DNA of 63,722 nucleotides from Marvinbryantia sp. (GCA_016297895.1 JAEDFS010000007.1:1-63722), one strand, 5' to 3'. Shown: positions 1-9,659, numbered from the stretch's first letter. The notes: generated from the sequence alone by a model not told the origin. Translations and numbers: made by a program.

Positions 1-677
1 TAGTCTATCAGTCGGCAGACTGGATCGATAAGGAACCGGTTGAAATCAGGAAGACGGAACTTTTGTATCAGCTTCTGAAACACTGCCTGACCAGGGAAGA
101 AGTGCTGGAGCGGTCTTACAGCGAGTTTGTCTTCAGTGTACCGGTCACATGGCATATGCAGGATGGAAGTACCAGAAGACGGAGGTTCCTCTTTAAAGAA
201 GAGGAGTTACAGGACTGGTTTGCACCGATCTGGAATGACCCGGAATATAAGCTGGAAAGTATTCCCATGCTGAAGCTGGAGAAGGACAGAATCCTGGATG
301 TGACTGTGGGAGATGCTTACCCTTATGAAGGATATGTCTCTGTGGAAACCGGGGAGCTTTCCCTGTACCAGACAGATGATTTTGATGAACTGGAGGAAGA
401 AGGCATCAGTGAGATCAGCGAGGCGGAGCTGAGGGAAGAGCAGGAACTGAAGCTTGACAGACAGCAGAAGGAAACGGTTTTTGAAGTGATGAAGGAAGAA
501 CTGCTGGCTGCAGATATGAAAGATCTGACTATGGCCGGTGGTGTGGTGATCCATGTGGTATATCCCGGAGAGGACGGGAAGGTTTATGGGGATTCGGTTC
601 ATGTAACAGAAGCCTTTGAAAAGACGCTGGATCTTCTGAAGGAATACGGATGGGAAGCGGAAACGGAAGAAAAATAA
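1..677 (+). CDS. hypothetical protein, 5' end outside window
   Basis: The frame is open from the first bases (codons from position 3) and the stop is at 675-677, so about 224 C-terminal residues are visible and the true start lies upstream. A TTG at 63 is in frame, but the codons before it read as ordinary protein, so it is unlikely to be the start. The visible part has an aromatic, mixed-charge first half (a WH..DGS..RRR segment, then FKEEELQDWF), followed by a very acidic, probably helical stretch (EELEEEGISEISEAELREEQEL) and a final alpha/beta-like segment. No signal peptide, membrane segment or catalytic motif is seen. I do not recognise the family. About 100 bp separate it from nhaC, which has its own promoter. 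Confidence 0.75.
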   Translation, partial: VYQSADWIDKEPVEIRKTELLYQLLKHCLTREEVLERSYSEFVFSVPVTWHMQDGSTRRRRFLFKEEELQDWFAPIWNDPEYKLESIPMLKLEKDRILDVTVGDAYPYEGYVSVETGELSLYQTDDFDELEEEGISEISEAELREEQELKLDRQQKETVFEVMKEELLAADMKDLTMAGGVVIHVVYPGEDGKVYGDSVHVTEAFEKTLDLLKEYGWEAETEEK

Positions 678-698
678 TGTATCATCAAGTGAAAAATC

Positions 699-726
699 TT
701 GCAATCTGGCCAATATCCGTTATACT
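699..726 (+). promoter_or_regulatory. sigma-A-type promoter for the NhaC-family gene
   Basis: TTGCAA (699-704), a 16-bp spacer and TATACT (721-726), about 55 bp before the NhaC-family start codon. Assigned by eye from consensus match and position. Confidence 0.6.
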
Positions 727-780
727 TTTATTCAAGAGGAAAAATTCGTTTTTCCCATAGGAATGGAAGGAGAAAGGATT

Positions 781-2403
781 ATGAACATGACAAAGAAAAA
801 AGCTGTTCTCGCAGCTGCCTTTGCCGGATTGTGGACGACAATGCTTCCGGCAGTGGTGTTGGCTGCAGAGGAAGAGGCAGCGGCAAACCCGGCCATGTAC
901 CAGACTTTCTGGGCACTGGTTCCGCCCATTGTGGCAATTGTGCTGGCCCTGATCACGAAGGAGGTATACAGCTCCCTGTTTGTTGGAATTCTGGTGGGCG
1001 GTCTGTTTTATTCCGGATTTTCACTGGAAGGAACCGTTCTTCATGTGATCCAGGACGGGATCATCGGATCTCTGTCGGATCCCTGGAACGTAGGTATTTT
1101 AGTATTCCTGGTACTGCTGGGAGCCATGGTGTGCCTGATGAATAAGGCAGGCGGAAGTGCGGCATTCGGACGCTGGGCGTCCACAAAGATCAAGAGCCGT
1201 GTGGGTGCGCAGCTTGCCACCATTGCACTGGGTGTGCTGATCTTTATTGATGACTACTTTAACTGCCTGACTGTGGGAAGCGTGATGCGTCCCGTGACGG
1301 ACAAGCATAACGTGTCCAGAGCAAAGCTGTCTTATCTGATCGATGCTACAGCGGCTCCGATCTGTATCATCGCACCCATTTCCTCCTGGGCGGCGGCAGT
1401 CACGGGATTTGTAGAGGGAGAGGACGGACTGTCCCTGTTTGTAAGAGCGATTCCCTATAACTTCTATGCGCTGCTGACCATCGTGATGATGATTGGTATG
1501 GTAGTGATGAACGTAGATTTCGGACCTATGAAAAAGCATGAGGACAATGCGAAGAAGGGAGATCTGTTTACCACACCGGATCGTCCTTATGCCAATGCAG
1601 TGGGTGAAGCAGTGAATGAGAAAGGCCGGGTGCTGGATCTGGTACTGCCCATTGCGGTGTTGATCATAAGCTGTGTCATCGGCATGATCTATACCGGCGG
1701 TTTCTTCAGCGGAGAAAGCTTTATTACTGCATTTTCCAACAGTGATGCATCCGTAGGTCTTGCTATCGGAAGCTTTTTTGCCATTGTTATTACGATTATA
1801 TATTATCTGATCCGCCGTGTGCTGACCTTCAAAGAGTGCATGGACTGTCTTCCGGAAGGATTTAAGGCCATGGTGCCGGCTATCCTGATCCTGACTCTGG
1901 CATGGACACTGAAAGCCATGACAGACAGCCTTGGGGCAGCAACTTATGTGGCGGCTCTGGTTCAGAACAGTGCGAAAGGCATGACCATGATGCTGCCGGC
2001 TATCATTTTCCTGGTAGGCTGCGGTCTGTCCTTTGCTACAGGAACGTCCTGGGGAACCTTTGGAATTCTGATTCCCATTGTGGTGGGAATCTTCCAGCAG
2101 ACCGATCCGGAGCTGATGATCATCTCCATTTCCGCCTGTATGGCAGGCGCTGTCTGCGGAGACCATTGTTCTCCCATTTCCGATACCACCATTATGGCAT
2201 CGGCAGGCGGACAGTGCAATCATGTAAACCATGTGTCTACTCAGCTGCCTTATGCACTGACTGTGGCAGTGGTTTCCTTCATTACCTACATGATTGCAGG
2301 ATTTGTCCAGAATCCCTGGATCTCCCTTACCTGCGGTGTGGTAATGATCCTGTTGGTTCTGGCTGTGATGCGGATCATGAACAGGAGCGGGGAAGCGCAA
2401 TAA
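781..2403 (+). CDS. NhaC-family Na+/H+ antiporter
   Basis: A 540-residue polytopic membrane protein of the NhaC-type antiporter family (ion transporter superfamily), expected to exchange Na+ for H+, or a carboxylate with Na+, at the cytoplasmic membrane. Family marks include a conserved IDDYFNCLTVG segment near residue 155, a long hydrophilic loop after about residue 240, and GDHCSPISDTTIMAS near residue 460, typical of NhaC proteins. ATG 781 is chosen over ATG 763 because GGAAGGAGAAAGG lies between them, ideally placed for 781. The first 30 residues look like a cleavable signal peptide (basic MNMTKKK, hydrophobic core, VVLAAEE), which is unusual for a transporter. The gene is monocistronic, with its own promoter and a terminator. 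The substrate cannot be told from sequence. Confidence 0.88.
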   Translation: MNMTKKKAVLAAAFAGLWTTMLPAVVLAAEEEAAANPAMYQTFWALVPPIVAIVLALITKEVYSSLFVGILVGGLFYSGFSLEGTVLHVIQDGIIGSLSDPWNVGILVFLVLLGAMVCLMNKAGGSAAFGRWASTKIKSRVGAQLATIALGVLIFIDDYFNCLTVGSVMRPVTDKHNVSRAKLSYLIDATAAPICIIAPISSWAAAVTGFVEGEDGLSLFVRAIPYNFYALLTIVMMIGMVVMNVDFGPMKKHEDNAKKGDLFTTPDRPYANAVGEAVNEKGRVLDLVLPIAVLIISCVIGMIYTGGFFSGESFITAFSNSDASVGLAIGSFFAIVITIIYYLIRRVLTFKECMDCLPEGFKAMVPAILILTLAWTLKAMTDSLGAATYVAALVQNSAKGMTMMLPAIIFLVGCGLSFATGTSWGTFGILIPIVVGIFQQTDPELMIISISACMAGAVCGDHCSPISDTTIMASAGGQCNHVNHVSTQLPYALTVAVVSFITYMIAGFVQNPWISLTCGVVMILLVLAVMRIMNRSGEAQ

Positions 2404-2427
2404 TAAATATGATCTAAGAAAATGTCA

Positions 2428-2458
2428 GAGGCCGTCAGTTTGACGGTCTCGTTTTTTA
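2428..2458 (+). terminator. rho-independent terminator after the NhaC-family gene
   Basis: GAGGCCGTCA pairs with TGACGGTCTC (one G-U) across a tiny loop, followed by GTTTTTT. It begins about 25 bp after the stop. Confidence 0.85.
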
Positions 2459-2536
2459 ATATAGGAAACAACGTAAAAAGCAACATGAGTGTCAATAATC
2501 TTAGACAGTTTGTGAAGGAAATAGAGTGTGAGATGC

Positions 2537-2565
2537 TTGAACGATGAGAAACAGGATGATATAAT
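2537..2565 (+). promoter_or_regulatory. sigma-A promoter for the GNAT gene
   Basis: TTGAAC (2537-2542), exactly 17 bp, TATAAT (2560-2565). Transcription would start near 2572, only about 5 nt before the upstream ATG at 2577, which favours the internal ATG at 2646 as the true start of the acetyltransferase. Confidence 0.75.
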
Positions 2566-2645
2566 GGAGGAAGAGTATGCCGATCGTGCAAATGGAAAGG
2601 ACCGCTGAAGCGACGGTCTGCATCATAAAACGGGGAGATCAGGAG

Positions 2646-3365
2646 ATGGACAAGCTTGTAAGAAAAATAGAAGTGCCTTTGGCAAAAAAGGCAGTTTCCG
2701 ATGCCGGACTGTGTATTGCAGGACCGAAAGATTTGCAGAAATTGGCCGAAATCGCCATGGATGCCTATGAGGATTATCCTCTTCACAACTGGTTCACCAA
2801 CGGCCGCTACGACCGGGAAGCATCAAAGAGGATCATGGAGGTTTCCCTGAGAACAATGGAAAAGGATGGCGTGATCTATGCTGACAGTGTACAGCCCAAC
2901 GGATTTGCTGCCTGGCTGCCCCTGGGTTTCACTGGAAGCAAAACAATCCCGTTTCTCACCCATGGAGGTTTGAGACTGATCCTGCATTGCGGCCCTCAGA
3001 TCATAGGCAAACTGCTGTCTTACGAGACCTATGCCATGAACCTGAAAAAGAAATATACGAAAAATGTGGACTGGTATCTGTATAATCTCTCTGTATCGCC
3101 GAAGGCTCAGGGCAAAGGAATCGCCACGAAGCTGCTGCGGCCGATGCTGGATTTCTGTGACCGGGAAAATATGGTATGTTATCTGGAGACCAATAAGGAA
3201 AGCAATGTCTCCCTGTATACCCATTTCGGGTTCCGATTGGAGGAGCAGGGGATTGTACCGGGCAGTAGTGTAATGCACTATGCAATGACACGGACACCTG
3301 GTCAGAAAGTACTGGGAGCAACAGAGGGAAAAGGCGGTTTGGGTGATGGCCCGTTTTCTTCCTGA
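2646..3365 (+). CDS. GNAT-family N-acetyltransferase
   Basis: A 239-residue predicted cytoplasmic acetyl-CoA-dependent N-acyltransferase; the acceptor is unknown. The acetyl-CoA-binding motif A is clear: LYNLSVSPKAQGKGIATKLL (about residues 147-166), with the Q/R-x-x-G-x-G/A pyrophosphate loop (QGKGIA), followed by the motif B region YLETNKESNVSLYTHFGF. The N-terminal 120 residues carry an aromatic DYPLHNWFTNG segment, as in GNATs annotated from Clostridia. Two starts are possible: ATG 2577 (262 residues) and ATG 2646. I prefer 2646 because the promoter places the transcript start almost on 2577 and because GGGGAG precedes 2646. No terminator is obvious before the next gene. Confidence 0.82.
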   Translation: MDKLVRKIEVPLAKKAVSDAGLCIAGPKDLQKLAEIAMDAYEDYPLHNWFTNGRYDREASKRIMEVSLRTMEKDGVIYADSVQPNGFAAWLPLGFTGSKTIPFLTHGGLRLILHCGPQIIGKLLSYETYAMNLKKKYTKNVDWYLYNLSVSPKAQGKGIATKLLRPMLDFCDRENMVCYLETNKESNVSLYTHFGFRLEEQGIVPGSSVMHYAMTRTPGQKVLGATEGKGGLGDGPFSS

Positions 3366-3441
3366 AATAAAGAGCGGCTTTTGAATATGCCTGTTGAAAA
3401 GATATCCCGGATATGGGCTGCTGTATAAGAGGTAAACGTTT

Positions 3442-5028
3442 ATGAAAGAGATACTTTCTATCTTTACATTTAATAAAGATGATTATGACAGAGTAAAAAA
3501 AGATGCGTGGATAGAGAACTGGCATGGGCTGCGTTTCTTTTCGGGCATTGCGCTCATTGCATTTGGAACAATGGCAGTGGTGAGTGTGTTTTCTTCAAGT
3601 ATCGGAAGAAATCTGCTGCTGTATGTAGTTTATGGTTTCATTGCGTTATTATTTTTTGGGGTTTCTCATTATAAAGTGAACAGTATCAAAGTGAAAGAAC
3701 TGTTTGTTTACAGTTTTTTTACCGTTCTTTTATCATTTGGAATTGTAATGGGAACGATTATCTCGCCGCAGGATCTTACCGTCAGTTATATTGTGCTGAT
3801 GATTGCTGTTCCGCTTTTGTTCACAGCAAGATCTTGTGTGATAAACGGACTGGTTTTGCTCAGTATGATCATCTATATTGGACTTGCTTCCTTTACGCAG
3901 GACAATTTGATATTTACATATAATTTATTGGATGTCATTCCTTATGGGATTCTCAGTATGTTTGTAACTGCTGCGATTATGAGGAACAAACTGCAAAGAA
4001 TACGGTATCAGAAGGATTTGGAAATTCTGGAAGAAAGTGAACGGGAATCACAGGAAAGAATCAGTAATTATGAAAGCTTTATTACTGAAATGGTCAGATA
4101 TGCTTCATCAGAAGAAAATCCGGACAAAGTGCTTGAACAGTTGGTGCAGTACATTGGAGAAAGGCTGCATTCTGAAAGAGCGTATATTTTTGAAGAAAAC
4201 AGTTGCGGAACTTTTGATAACACTTACGAATGGTGTAAAGAAGGCGTTTCCAGAGAAAAAGAAAACCTGCAAAATGTGCCGTATGAGGGAATCATTGAAA
4301 TATGGTTTCAGCAATATCAAAAATCCGGAAATGTCGTAATTTATGACATGGAAGAATATAAAAAGACAAGTGAAGCAATCGTTGATTTGCTTAAACCACA
4401 GGGAGTCAATACTCTTGTTACGGGACCGATCAAAATCGAGGGAAGAATGATTGGCTTTTATGGAGTAGATAATCCTCCGAGAGAAATGCTGAATGATATT
4501 TCAGATTTAATTGAAATGATGGAATTCATGATTTCTTTTATGATCAGACTTAGAGAGAATGCAAATGCTTTAGAGCACAGTGCGATTTATGATCAGCTTA
4601 CAAATTGCAAAAACAGAAAAGCACTTGACTGGGCGTATACAGAAAAATATGATAAGAGTCAGTCGTTAGCGGTCGTTATGTGTGATTTAAATGGTCTGAA
4701 GGAAGTGAATGATAAGCAGGGACATGATGCCGGGGACAGATTCATTCTCAGAACAGCGGAGATTCTGCAATCTGTTTTTGGAAGCGAACAGGTCTACAGA
4801 ATTGGCGGAGATGAGTTTGTTGCTGTATTGCCAAACATAACCATGACGGATTTTGAAGAGCAGCTGGAATCGGCGAGGATTCAATTAGGTGCAACTGCAT
4901 CAGTCGGCACTGCTTATAAAGATATCATGGATACTGATTTTGAGTCAGTTCTAAAAATTGCTGATGCGGAAATGTATGAGAAAAAGAGAAATTACTATAC
5001 TTGCCAACGAGGTGAGAGAAGCGTATGA
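3442..5028 (+). CDS. membrane-anchored GAF-like/GGDEF diguanylate cyclase
   Basis: A 528-residue predicted signalling enzyme making cyclic di-GMP from two GTP. Order: about six hydrophobic membrane segments (residues 28-175), a coiled-coil-like linker (EILEESERESQERI), a GAF-like sensory domain (about 205-370), then a GGDEF domain (about 385-520) with DQLTNCKNRKAL, MCDLNGLKEVND and an intact RIGGDEF signature, so probably catalytically active. No RxxD inhibitory site precedes GGDEF. Start ATG 3442 follows AGAGG. Its last 4 bp overlap the acyltransferase start (ATGA), so the two are probably co-translated. This gene and its partner use more A/T-ending codons than the flanking genes, which may mark them as acquired. 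Confidence 0.88.
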   Translation: MKEILSIFTFNKDDYDRVKKDAWIENWHGLRFFSGIALIAFGTMAVVSVFSSSIGRNLLLYVVYGFIALLFFGVSHYKVNSIKVKELFVYSFFTVLLSFGIVMGTIISPQDLTVSYIVLMIAVPLLFTARSCVINGLVLLSMIIYIGLASFTQDNLIFTYNLLDVIPYGILSMFVTAAIMRNKLQRIRYQKDLEILEESERESQERISNYESFITEMVRYASSEENPDKVLEQLVQYIGERLHSERAYIFEENSCGTFDNTYEWCKEGVSREKENLQNVPYEGIIEIWFQQYQKSGNVVIYDMEEYKKTSEAIVDLLKPQGVNTLVTGPIKIEGRMIGFYGVDNPPREMLNDISDLIEMMEFMISFMIRLRENANALEHSAIYDQLTNCKNRKALDWAYTEKYDKSQSLAVVMCDLNGLKEVNDKQGHDAGDRFILRTAEILQSVFGSEQVYRIGGDEFVAVLPNITMTDFEEQLESARIQLGATASVGTAYKDIMDTDFESVLKIADAEMYEKKRNYYTCQRGERSV

Positions 5029-6245
5029 CGAAAGATGGAAGAAATAGAATTATCTGGATAGATCAGGTGAGAAGTATAGCGATTCTTCTGGTGATCATCG
5101 GTCATGTAGCATTGCCTAAAAATGTAAAATCCCTGATCTATTCTTTTCATATGCCTTTATTCTTTATCATATCAGGGTTTACGATCAACAGAAGCAAGCT
5201 GGAGACAGTTGATGTAGGTGAATATGTGGTGCATCAGATAAAACACCTGGTGATACCCTACTTCTGGATGTGTTTTCTGATGTATCCTTTCTGGTTTTTT
5301 ACGTATCATTTTATAACCAATGGAACGAAACTGACAACAGCTAAGGCATTTTGGGGAATCTTAATAGGGAACAGCTCCATTCTGGGATCACCGTCCAATG
5401 CATTATGGTTTGTACTGACGCTGTTTCTTGCAAATCTCCTGTTTCTTTTTCTGTGTCGCCTGGCAAAGGGGAATGAAGCGGTTTTGCCGGGACTGGTAGT
5501 ACTGTGTGGAATCATCGGGTATCTGGATGAGGGAAGAGCACAGTTATGGCATTTTAATGTTGCATTCACAGCGGTGGTTTTTCTGTATATTGGAACCTGT
5601 TTTATGAGATGGTATCGGGGAGAAGGAAAGAACTGGCTGGAAAAGAGAAGCAGATGGATGGGAATCTGTGCGGCGGCATTGTTCATTGGATATATTTCAC
5701 ATCGAATGAATGGGAGGATATCTTTGACGGCCAATAAATATGGACATTCTATCTTACTCTTTTACATTACGGCACTTGCATTTTCTTCCGTTATTGTTTT
5801 ACTTGTGATGAAATTACCACAGATAAAGATCGTAAGCTATATTGGGAGAAATACTCTGCTGTATGTAGGAATTCATATTCCGGTGCTGAGAGTGTTTGAA
5901 AAGCTGTTTCCGGGGATTTTGTCCCAATACCGCTTCAGTATTCCTTTTGCATTTGTTCTGTATTTTGGACTGGCTGTGGCATGTGCGCTTTGTAATACGC
6001 TGGCTCCGTATGTATGCGGGAAAAAGCCGGTTGTGAATACATGGAAACATAAAGCAGTCAAGGTTCTGCTGGTGGCGTTTGGCGCGGCAGTGCCATATAT
6101 GAAAGTTCTCAAAGTTCTGAATCTCTGGTCTTTTGAGATCGGAGCAGTCAGTTTTCGGATGATGGTCCTGCTGGGATTAAGCTGCCTGTTTGTTTTTCTG
6201 ACAGAACGTTATCTTCCGATTATCTATCTGGAAGAAAGGGAATAG
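5025..6245 (+). CDS. acyltransferase-3 family membrane protein
   Basis: A 406-residue integral membrane O-acyltransferase of the acyltransferase-3 family, which typically moves acetyl or other acyl groups onto surface sugars. The N-terminal signature is present: WIDQVRSIAILLVIIGHV (residues about 10-27, with the conserved His) followed by SFHMPLFFIISGFTI. About ten hydrophobic segments follow. It overlaps the preceding GGDEF gene by 4 bp, which suggests that c-di-GMP signalling and cell-surface modification are made as a pair; that functional link is an inference. The acceptor is unknown. There is no recognisable terminator in the 96 bp before carB. Confidence 0.85.
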   Translation: MTKDGRNRIIWIDQVRSIAILLVIIGHVALPKNVKSLIYSFHMPLFFIISGFTINRSKLETVDVGEYVVHQIKHLVIPYFWMCFLMYPFWFFTYHFITNGTKLTTAKAFWGILIGNSSILGSPSNALWFVLTLFLANLLFLFLCRLAKGNEAVLPGLVVLCGIIGYLDEGRAQLWHFNVAFTAVVFLYIGTCFMRWYRGEGKNWLEKRSRWMGICAAALFIGYISHRMNGRISLTANKYGHSILLFYITALAFSSVIVLLVMKLPQIKIVSYIGRNTLLYVGIHIPVLRVFEKLFPGILSQYRFSIPFAFVLYFGLAVACALCNTLAPYVCGKKPVVNTWKHKAVKVLLVAFGAAVPYMKVLKVLNLWSFEIGAVSFRMMVLLGLSCLFVFLTERYLPIIYLEERE

Positions 6246-6341
6246 TTTTGCAATTTCCAGTAGATTTTTCTCCCTATCTCATGTAAAATAACAGAAGAAT
6301 GTTAAGGATAAAGTTCAAAAGACACATTGACGGAGGATTAT

Positions 6342-9300
6342 ATGAGCAAAAGAACAGATATTCACAAAGTGTTGATTATTGGCTCCGGCCCGATCATTAT
6401 CGGACAGGCATGTGAGTTCGACTATTCCGGCACACAGGCATGTAAGGCTTTAAGACAGCTGGGATACCAGATCGTGCTGGTAAACTCCAATCCGGCAACG
6501 ATCATGACAGACCCGGGGATCGCAGATGTAACCTATGTGGAGCCACTGAATGTGGATCGTCTCGAGCATATTATTGAAAAGGAGAGACCGGATGCGATCC
6601 TTCCGAACCTTGGCGGACAGTCCGGACTGAATCTGTGTTCTGAGCTGGCGAGTGCAGGTATCCTGGATAAATATCATGTAAAGGTTATCGGTGTACAGGT
6701 GGATGCCATAGAAAGAGGCGAGGATCGAATTGAATTTAAAAAGACCATGAATCGTCTGGGAATTGAGATGGCCAGAAGTGAAGTGGCCTATACCGTAGAT
6801 GAGGCATTGAAGATCGCAGATGAACTGGGATATCCTGTGGTACTGCGCCCGGCCTATACTATGGGCGGTGCCGGAGGCGGTCTGGTATATAATGTAGAAG
6901 AACTGAAGACGGTCTGCGCAAGAGGTCTTCAGGCAAGTATGGTCGGACAGGTTCTGGTAGAAGAGTCCATTCTCGGATGGGAAGAGCTGGAACTGGAAGT
7001 AGTCCGTGATGCAAAGAATAATCTGATTACCGTTTGCTTTATCGAAAATATCGACCCGCTGGGAGTTCATACCGGTGACTCTTTCTGTTCCGCTCCCATG
7101 CTGACCATTGATGAGGAGACTCAGAAGGAGCTTCAGAGACAGGCATATAAGATCGTGGAAGAGGTTCAGGTGATCGGCGGCACCAATGTACAGTTTGCGC
7201 ATGATCCGAAGACCGGAAGAATTATCGTAATTGAGATCAATCCGAGAACATCCAGATCTTCTGCACTGGCAAGTAAGGCAACCGGATTCCCCATTGCCCT
7301 GGTTTCCGCCATGCTGGCAGCCGGACTTACCCTGGATGAGATCCCCTGCGGAAAATACGGTACCCTGGATAAATACGTTCCGGACGGAGATTATGTGGTG
7401 CTGAAGTTTGCCCGCTGGGCCTTTGAAAAATTCAAAGGGGTAGAGGATAAGCTGGGTACACAGATGCGTGCGGTAGGCGAAGTGATGAGTATCGGAAAGA
7501 CCTACAAGGAAGCATTCCAGAAGGCGATCCGAAGCCTGGAGATCGGGCGGTACGGCCTTGGCTTTGCAAAGGATTATCATGAAAAAACAAAAGAAGAACT
7601 GCTGAAAATGCTGGTAGTTCCCACCAGCCAGAGACAGTTTATCATGTATGAGGCTCTGAGAAAGGGAGCCACTCTGGATGAGCTCTTTGAGCTGACTAAG
7701 ATCAAACACTATTTCCTGCAGCAGATGAAGGAGCTGGTAGAAGAGGAAGAAGAACTCCTCAAATCAAAGGGAAGTGTACCGGCACCGGAAGCATTAAAGC
7801 AGGCCAAGCTTGATGGATTCTCCGATAAATACTTAAGTCAGATCCTGGAAGTACCGGAGGAAGAGATCCGCAATGCCAGAATGGCACAGGGCATTGAGGA
7901 AGCCTGGGAAGGCGTCCATGTAAGCGGTACAAAGGACAGTGCTTACTATTATTCTTCTTATCATATTGAGGATAAGAGTCCGGTCAGTGAGAATAAAAAC
8001 AAGATCATGATTCTGGGAGGCGGACCGAACCGCATCGGCCAGGGTATCGAATTTGACTATTGCTGTGTTCATGCGGCGCAGGCACTGAAAAAGGCCGGTT
8101 TTGAGACAATTATTGTAAACTGCAACCCGGAGACAGTTTCCACGGACTATGATACTTCCGATAAGCTGTATTTTGAGCCGCTGACTCTGGAAGATGTGCT
8201 GAGTATTTATAAGAAGGAAAAACCGCTGGGCGTGATCGCACAGTTCGGCGGACAGACTCCTCTGAATCTTTCCGCAGATCTGGAAAAATACGGAGTAAAG
8301 ATCCTTGGTACTTCTCCGGAAGTCATTGATATGGCAGAGGACAGAGATATTTTCCGTGCCATGATGAACAAGCTGGATATTCCCATGCCGGAAGCCGGAA
8401 TGGCTGTCAATGTGGAAGAGGCACTGGCTATTGCGGAAAAGATCGGTTATCCGGTCATGGTGCGTCCTTCCTATGTTCTGGGCGGCCGCGGTATGGAAGT
8501 GGTGTATGATCCGGAAAATCTGAAGATCTATATGGAAGCAGCAGAAGGTGTGACTCCGGACCGCCCGATCCTGATCGACCGTTTCCTGCGACATGCCATG
8601 GAATGTGAGGCGGATGCCATCAGCGACGGAGAGAAGGCGTTTGTACCGGCAGTTATGGAGCACATTGAGCTGGCAGGTGTTCATTCCGGAGATTCCGCAT
8701 GTATCATTCCTTCCAGAAATATTTCTGAGGAAAACTTAAAGACCATTAAAGAATATACCAAGAAGATCGCAGTGGAGATGAATGTGCGCGGTCTGATGAA
8801 TATGCAGTATGCCATTGAAGACGGAAAGGTCTATGTGCTGGAGGCAAACCCGAGAGCATCCAGAACCGTGCCGCTGGTATCCAAGGTCTGCAATATTGCC
8901 ATGGTTCCCCTGGCAACCGAGATCATTACTGCTGAGTTTACAGGAAAGGAATCGCCGCTGAAGGAATTAAAGGAGAAAAAGATCCCGCATTACGGAGTGA
9001 AGGAAGCAGTATTCCCCTTCAATATGTTCCCGGAGGTTGACCCGCTGTTAGGACCGGAGATGCGTTCTACCGGTGAGGTACTTGGTCTGGCAGAGACAGT
9101 GGGTGAGGCATATTATAAAGCCCAGGAAGGCACCAAGAGTGTTCTGCCGCTGTCCGGCACCGTGCTTATCAGCGTGGGTGACCGTGACAAGGGCGATTTG
9201 GTAGAAGTAGCAAAAGCATTTGAGAAAGCAGGATTTAAGATTCTTGCCACGACCCGCACCGGAAAGATGATCGAGGAAGCGGGAATTCAGGCAGAGAGAG

Positions 9301-9560
9301 TTTATAAGATGTCAGAGGGAAGACCGGACATCTATGATTTCATCACCAACGGAAAAGTGGATCTGGTGGTCAACACGCCGAAGGGTGAGGAATCCGGTCC
9401 CGATGACAGCTATGTGCGCAAGGCCTGCATTAAGAGCCGGGTACCTTATATCACAACCATGGCGGCGGCCCTTGCCAGTGCGGAGGGAATCCTGACCGTA
9501 CAGAAGCAGGACAGTGATAAAGTGGTTTCTCTTCAGGAACTGCACAGCAGAATACAGTAA
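6342..9560 (+). CDS. carB: carbamoyl-phosphate synthase large subunit
   Basis: A 1072-residue CarB: uses ammonia delivered by CarA, bicarbonate and two ATP to make carbamoyl phosphate for pyrimidine and arginine synthesis. Two homologous ATP-grasp halves are visible, beginning KVLIIGSGPIIIGQACEFDYSG and IMILGGGPNRIGQGIEFDYC, each with its ATP-binding glycine loop (MGGAGGG; LGGRGMEVVYD) and catalytic EINPR / EANPR motif, followed by an MGS-like allosteric domain (from about residue 925). Start ATG 6342 has GGAGG 5 nt upstream; the TTG at 6327 lacks a site. The expected partner carA is not next to it; the upstream neighbour is the acyltransferase. A terminator follows directly. Confidence 0.97.
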   Translation: MSKRTDIHKVLIIGSGPIIIGQACEFDYSGTQACKALRQLGYQIVLVNSNPATIMTDPGIADVTYVEPLNVDRLEHIIEKERPDAILPNLGGQSGLNLCSELASAGILDKYHVKVIGVQVDAIERGEDRIEFKKTMNRLGIEMARSEVAYTVDEALKIADELGYPVVLRPAYTMGGAGGGLVYNVEELKTVCARGLQASMVGQVLVEESILGWEELELEVVRDAKNNLITVCFIENIDPLGVHTGDSFCSAPMLTIDEETQKELQRQAYKIVEEVQVIGGTNVQFAHDPKTGRIIVIEINPRTSRSSALASKATGFPIALVSAMLAAGLTLDEIPCGKYGTLDKYVPDGDYVVLKFARWAFEKFKGVEDKLGTQMRAVGEVMSIGKTYKEAFQKAIRSLEIGRYGLGFAKDYHEKTKEELLKMLVVPTSQRQFIMYEALRKGATLDELFELTKIKHYFLQQMKELVEEEEELLKSKGSVPAPEALKQAKLDGFSDKYLSQILEVPEEEIRNARMAQGIEEAWEGVHVSGTKDSAYYYSSYHIEDKSPVSENKNKIMILGGGPNRIGQGIEFDYCCVHAAQALKKAGFETIIVNCNPETVSTDYDTSDKLYFEPLTLEDVLSIYKKEKPLGVIAQFGGQTPLNLSADLEKYGVKILGTSPEVIDMAEDRDIFRAMMNKLDIPMPEAGMAVNVEEALAIAEKIGYPVMVRPSYVLGGRGMEVVYDPENLKIYMEAAEGVTPDRPILIDRFLRHAMECEADAISDGEKAFVPAVMEHIELAGVHSGDSACIIPSRNISEENLKTIKEYTKKIAVEMNVRGLMNMQYAIEDGKVYVLEANPRASRTVPLVSKVCNIAMVPLATEIITAEFTGKESPLKELKEKKIPHYGVKEAVFPFNMFPEVDPLLGPEMRSTGEVLGLAETVGEAYYKAQEGTKSVLPLSGTVLISVGDRDKGDLVEVAKAFEKAGFKILATTRTGKMIEEAGIQAERVYKMSEGRPDIYDFITNGKVDLVVNTPKGEESGPDDSYVRKACIKSRVPYITTMAAALASAEGILTVQKQDSDKVVSLQELHSRIQ

Positions 9561-9576
9561 ATATGAATTTGACCGG

Positions 9577-9603
9577 ACCGCATCCGAAAGGGTGCGGTTT
9601 TGT
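9577..9603 (+). terminator. rho-independent terminator after carB
   Basis: ACCGCATCC - GAAA tetraloop - GGGTGCGGT (one G-U pair), then TTTTG. Confidence 0.85.
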
Positions 9604-9630
9604 CATACAAAGAATGTTTCAGCACAGCGA

Positions 9631-9659
9631 TTGACCATTTGAAGGGGAAAACATATTAT
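9631..9659 (+). promoter_or_regulatory. promoter of the Cys-rich protein gene
   Basis: TTGACC (9631-9636), 17 bp, TATTAT (9654-9659), with the start codon about 30 bp further on. The overlapping CATATTATGATA also resembles sporulation sigma-E/sigma-K -10 elements, so the sigma factor is uncertain. Confidence 0.6.

Noticed and set aside
1099..2400. 433-codon open frame on the - strand
   Set aside because: Exact shadow of the NhaC-family gene; composition (His, Gln, Cys rich) is that of an antisense frame and there is no start signal.
6245..6342. PyrR-type attenuator before carB
   Set aside because: The 96-bp gap shows no terminator/antiterminator pair or PyrR-like hairpin.
6450..8684. Long - strand frames inside carB
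   Set aside because: Antisense shadows of a confidently identified gene; no ribosome site or recognisable protein.
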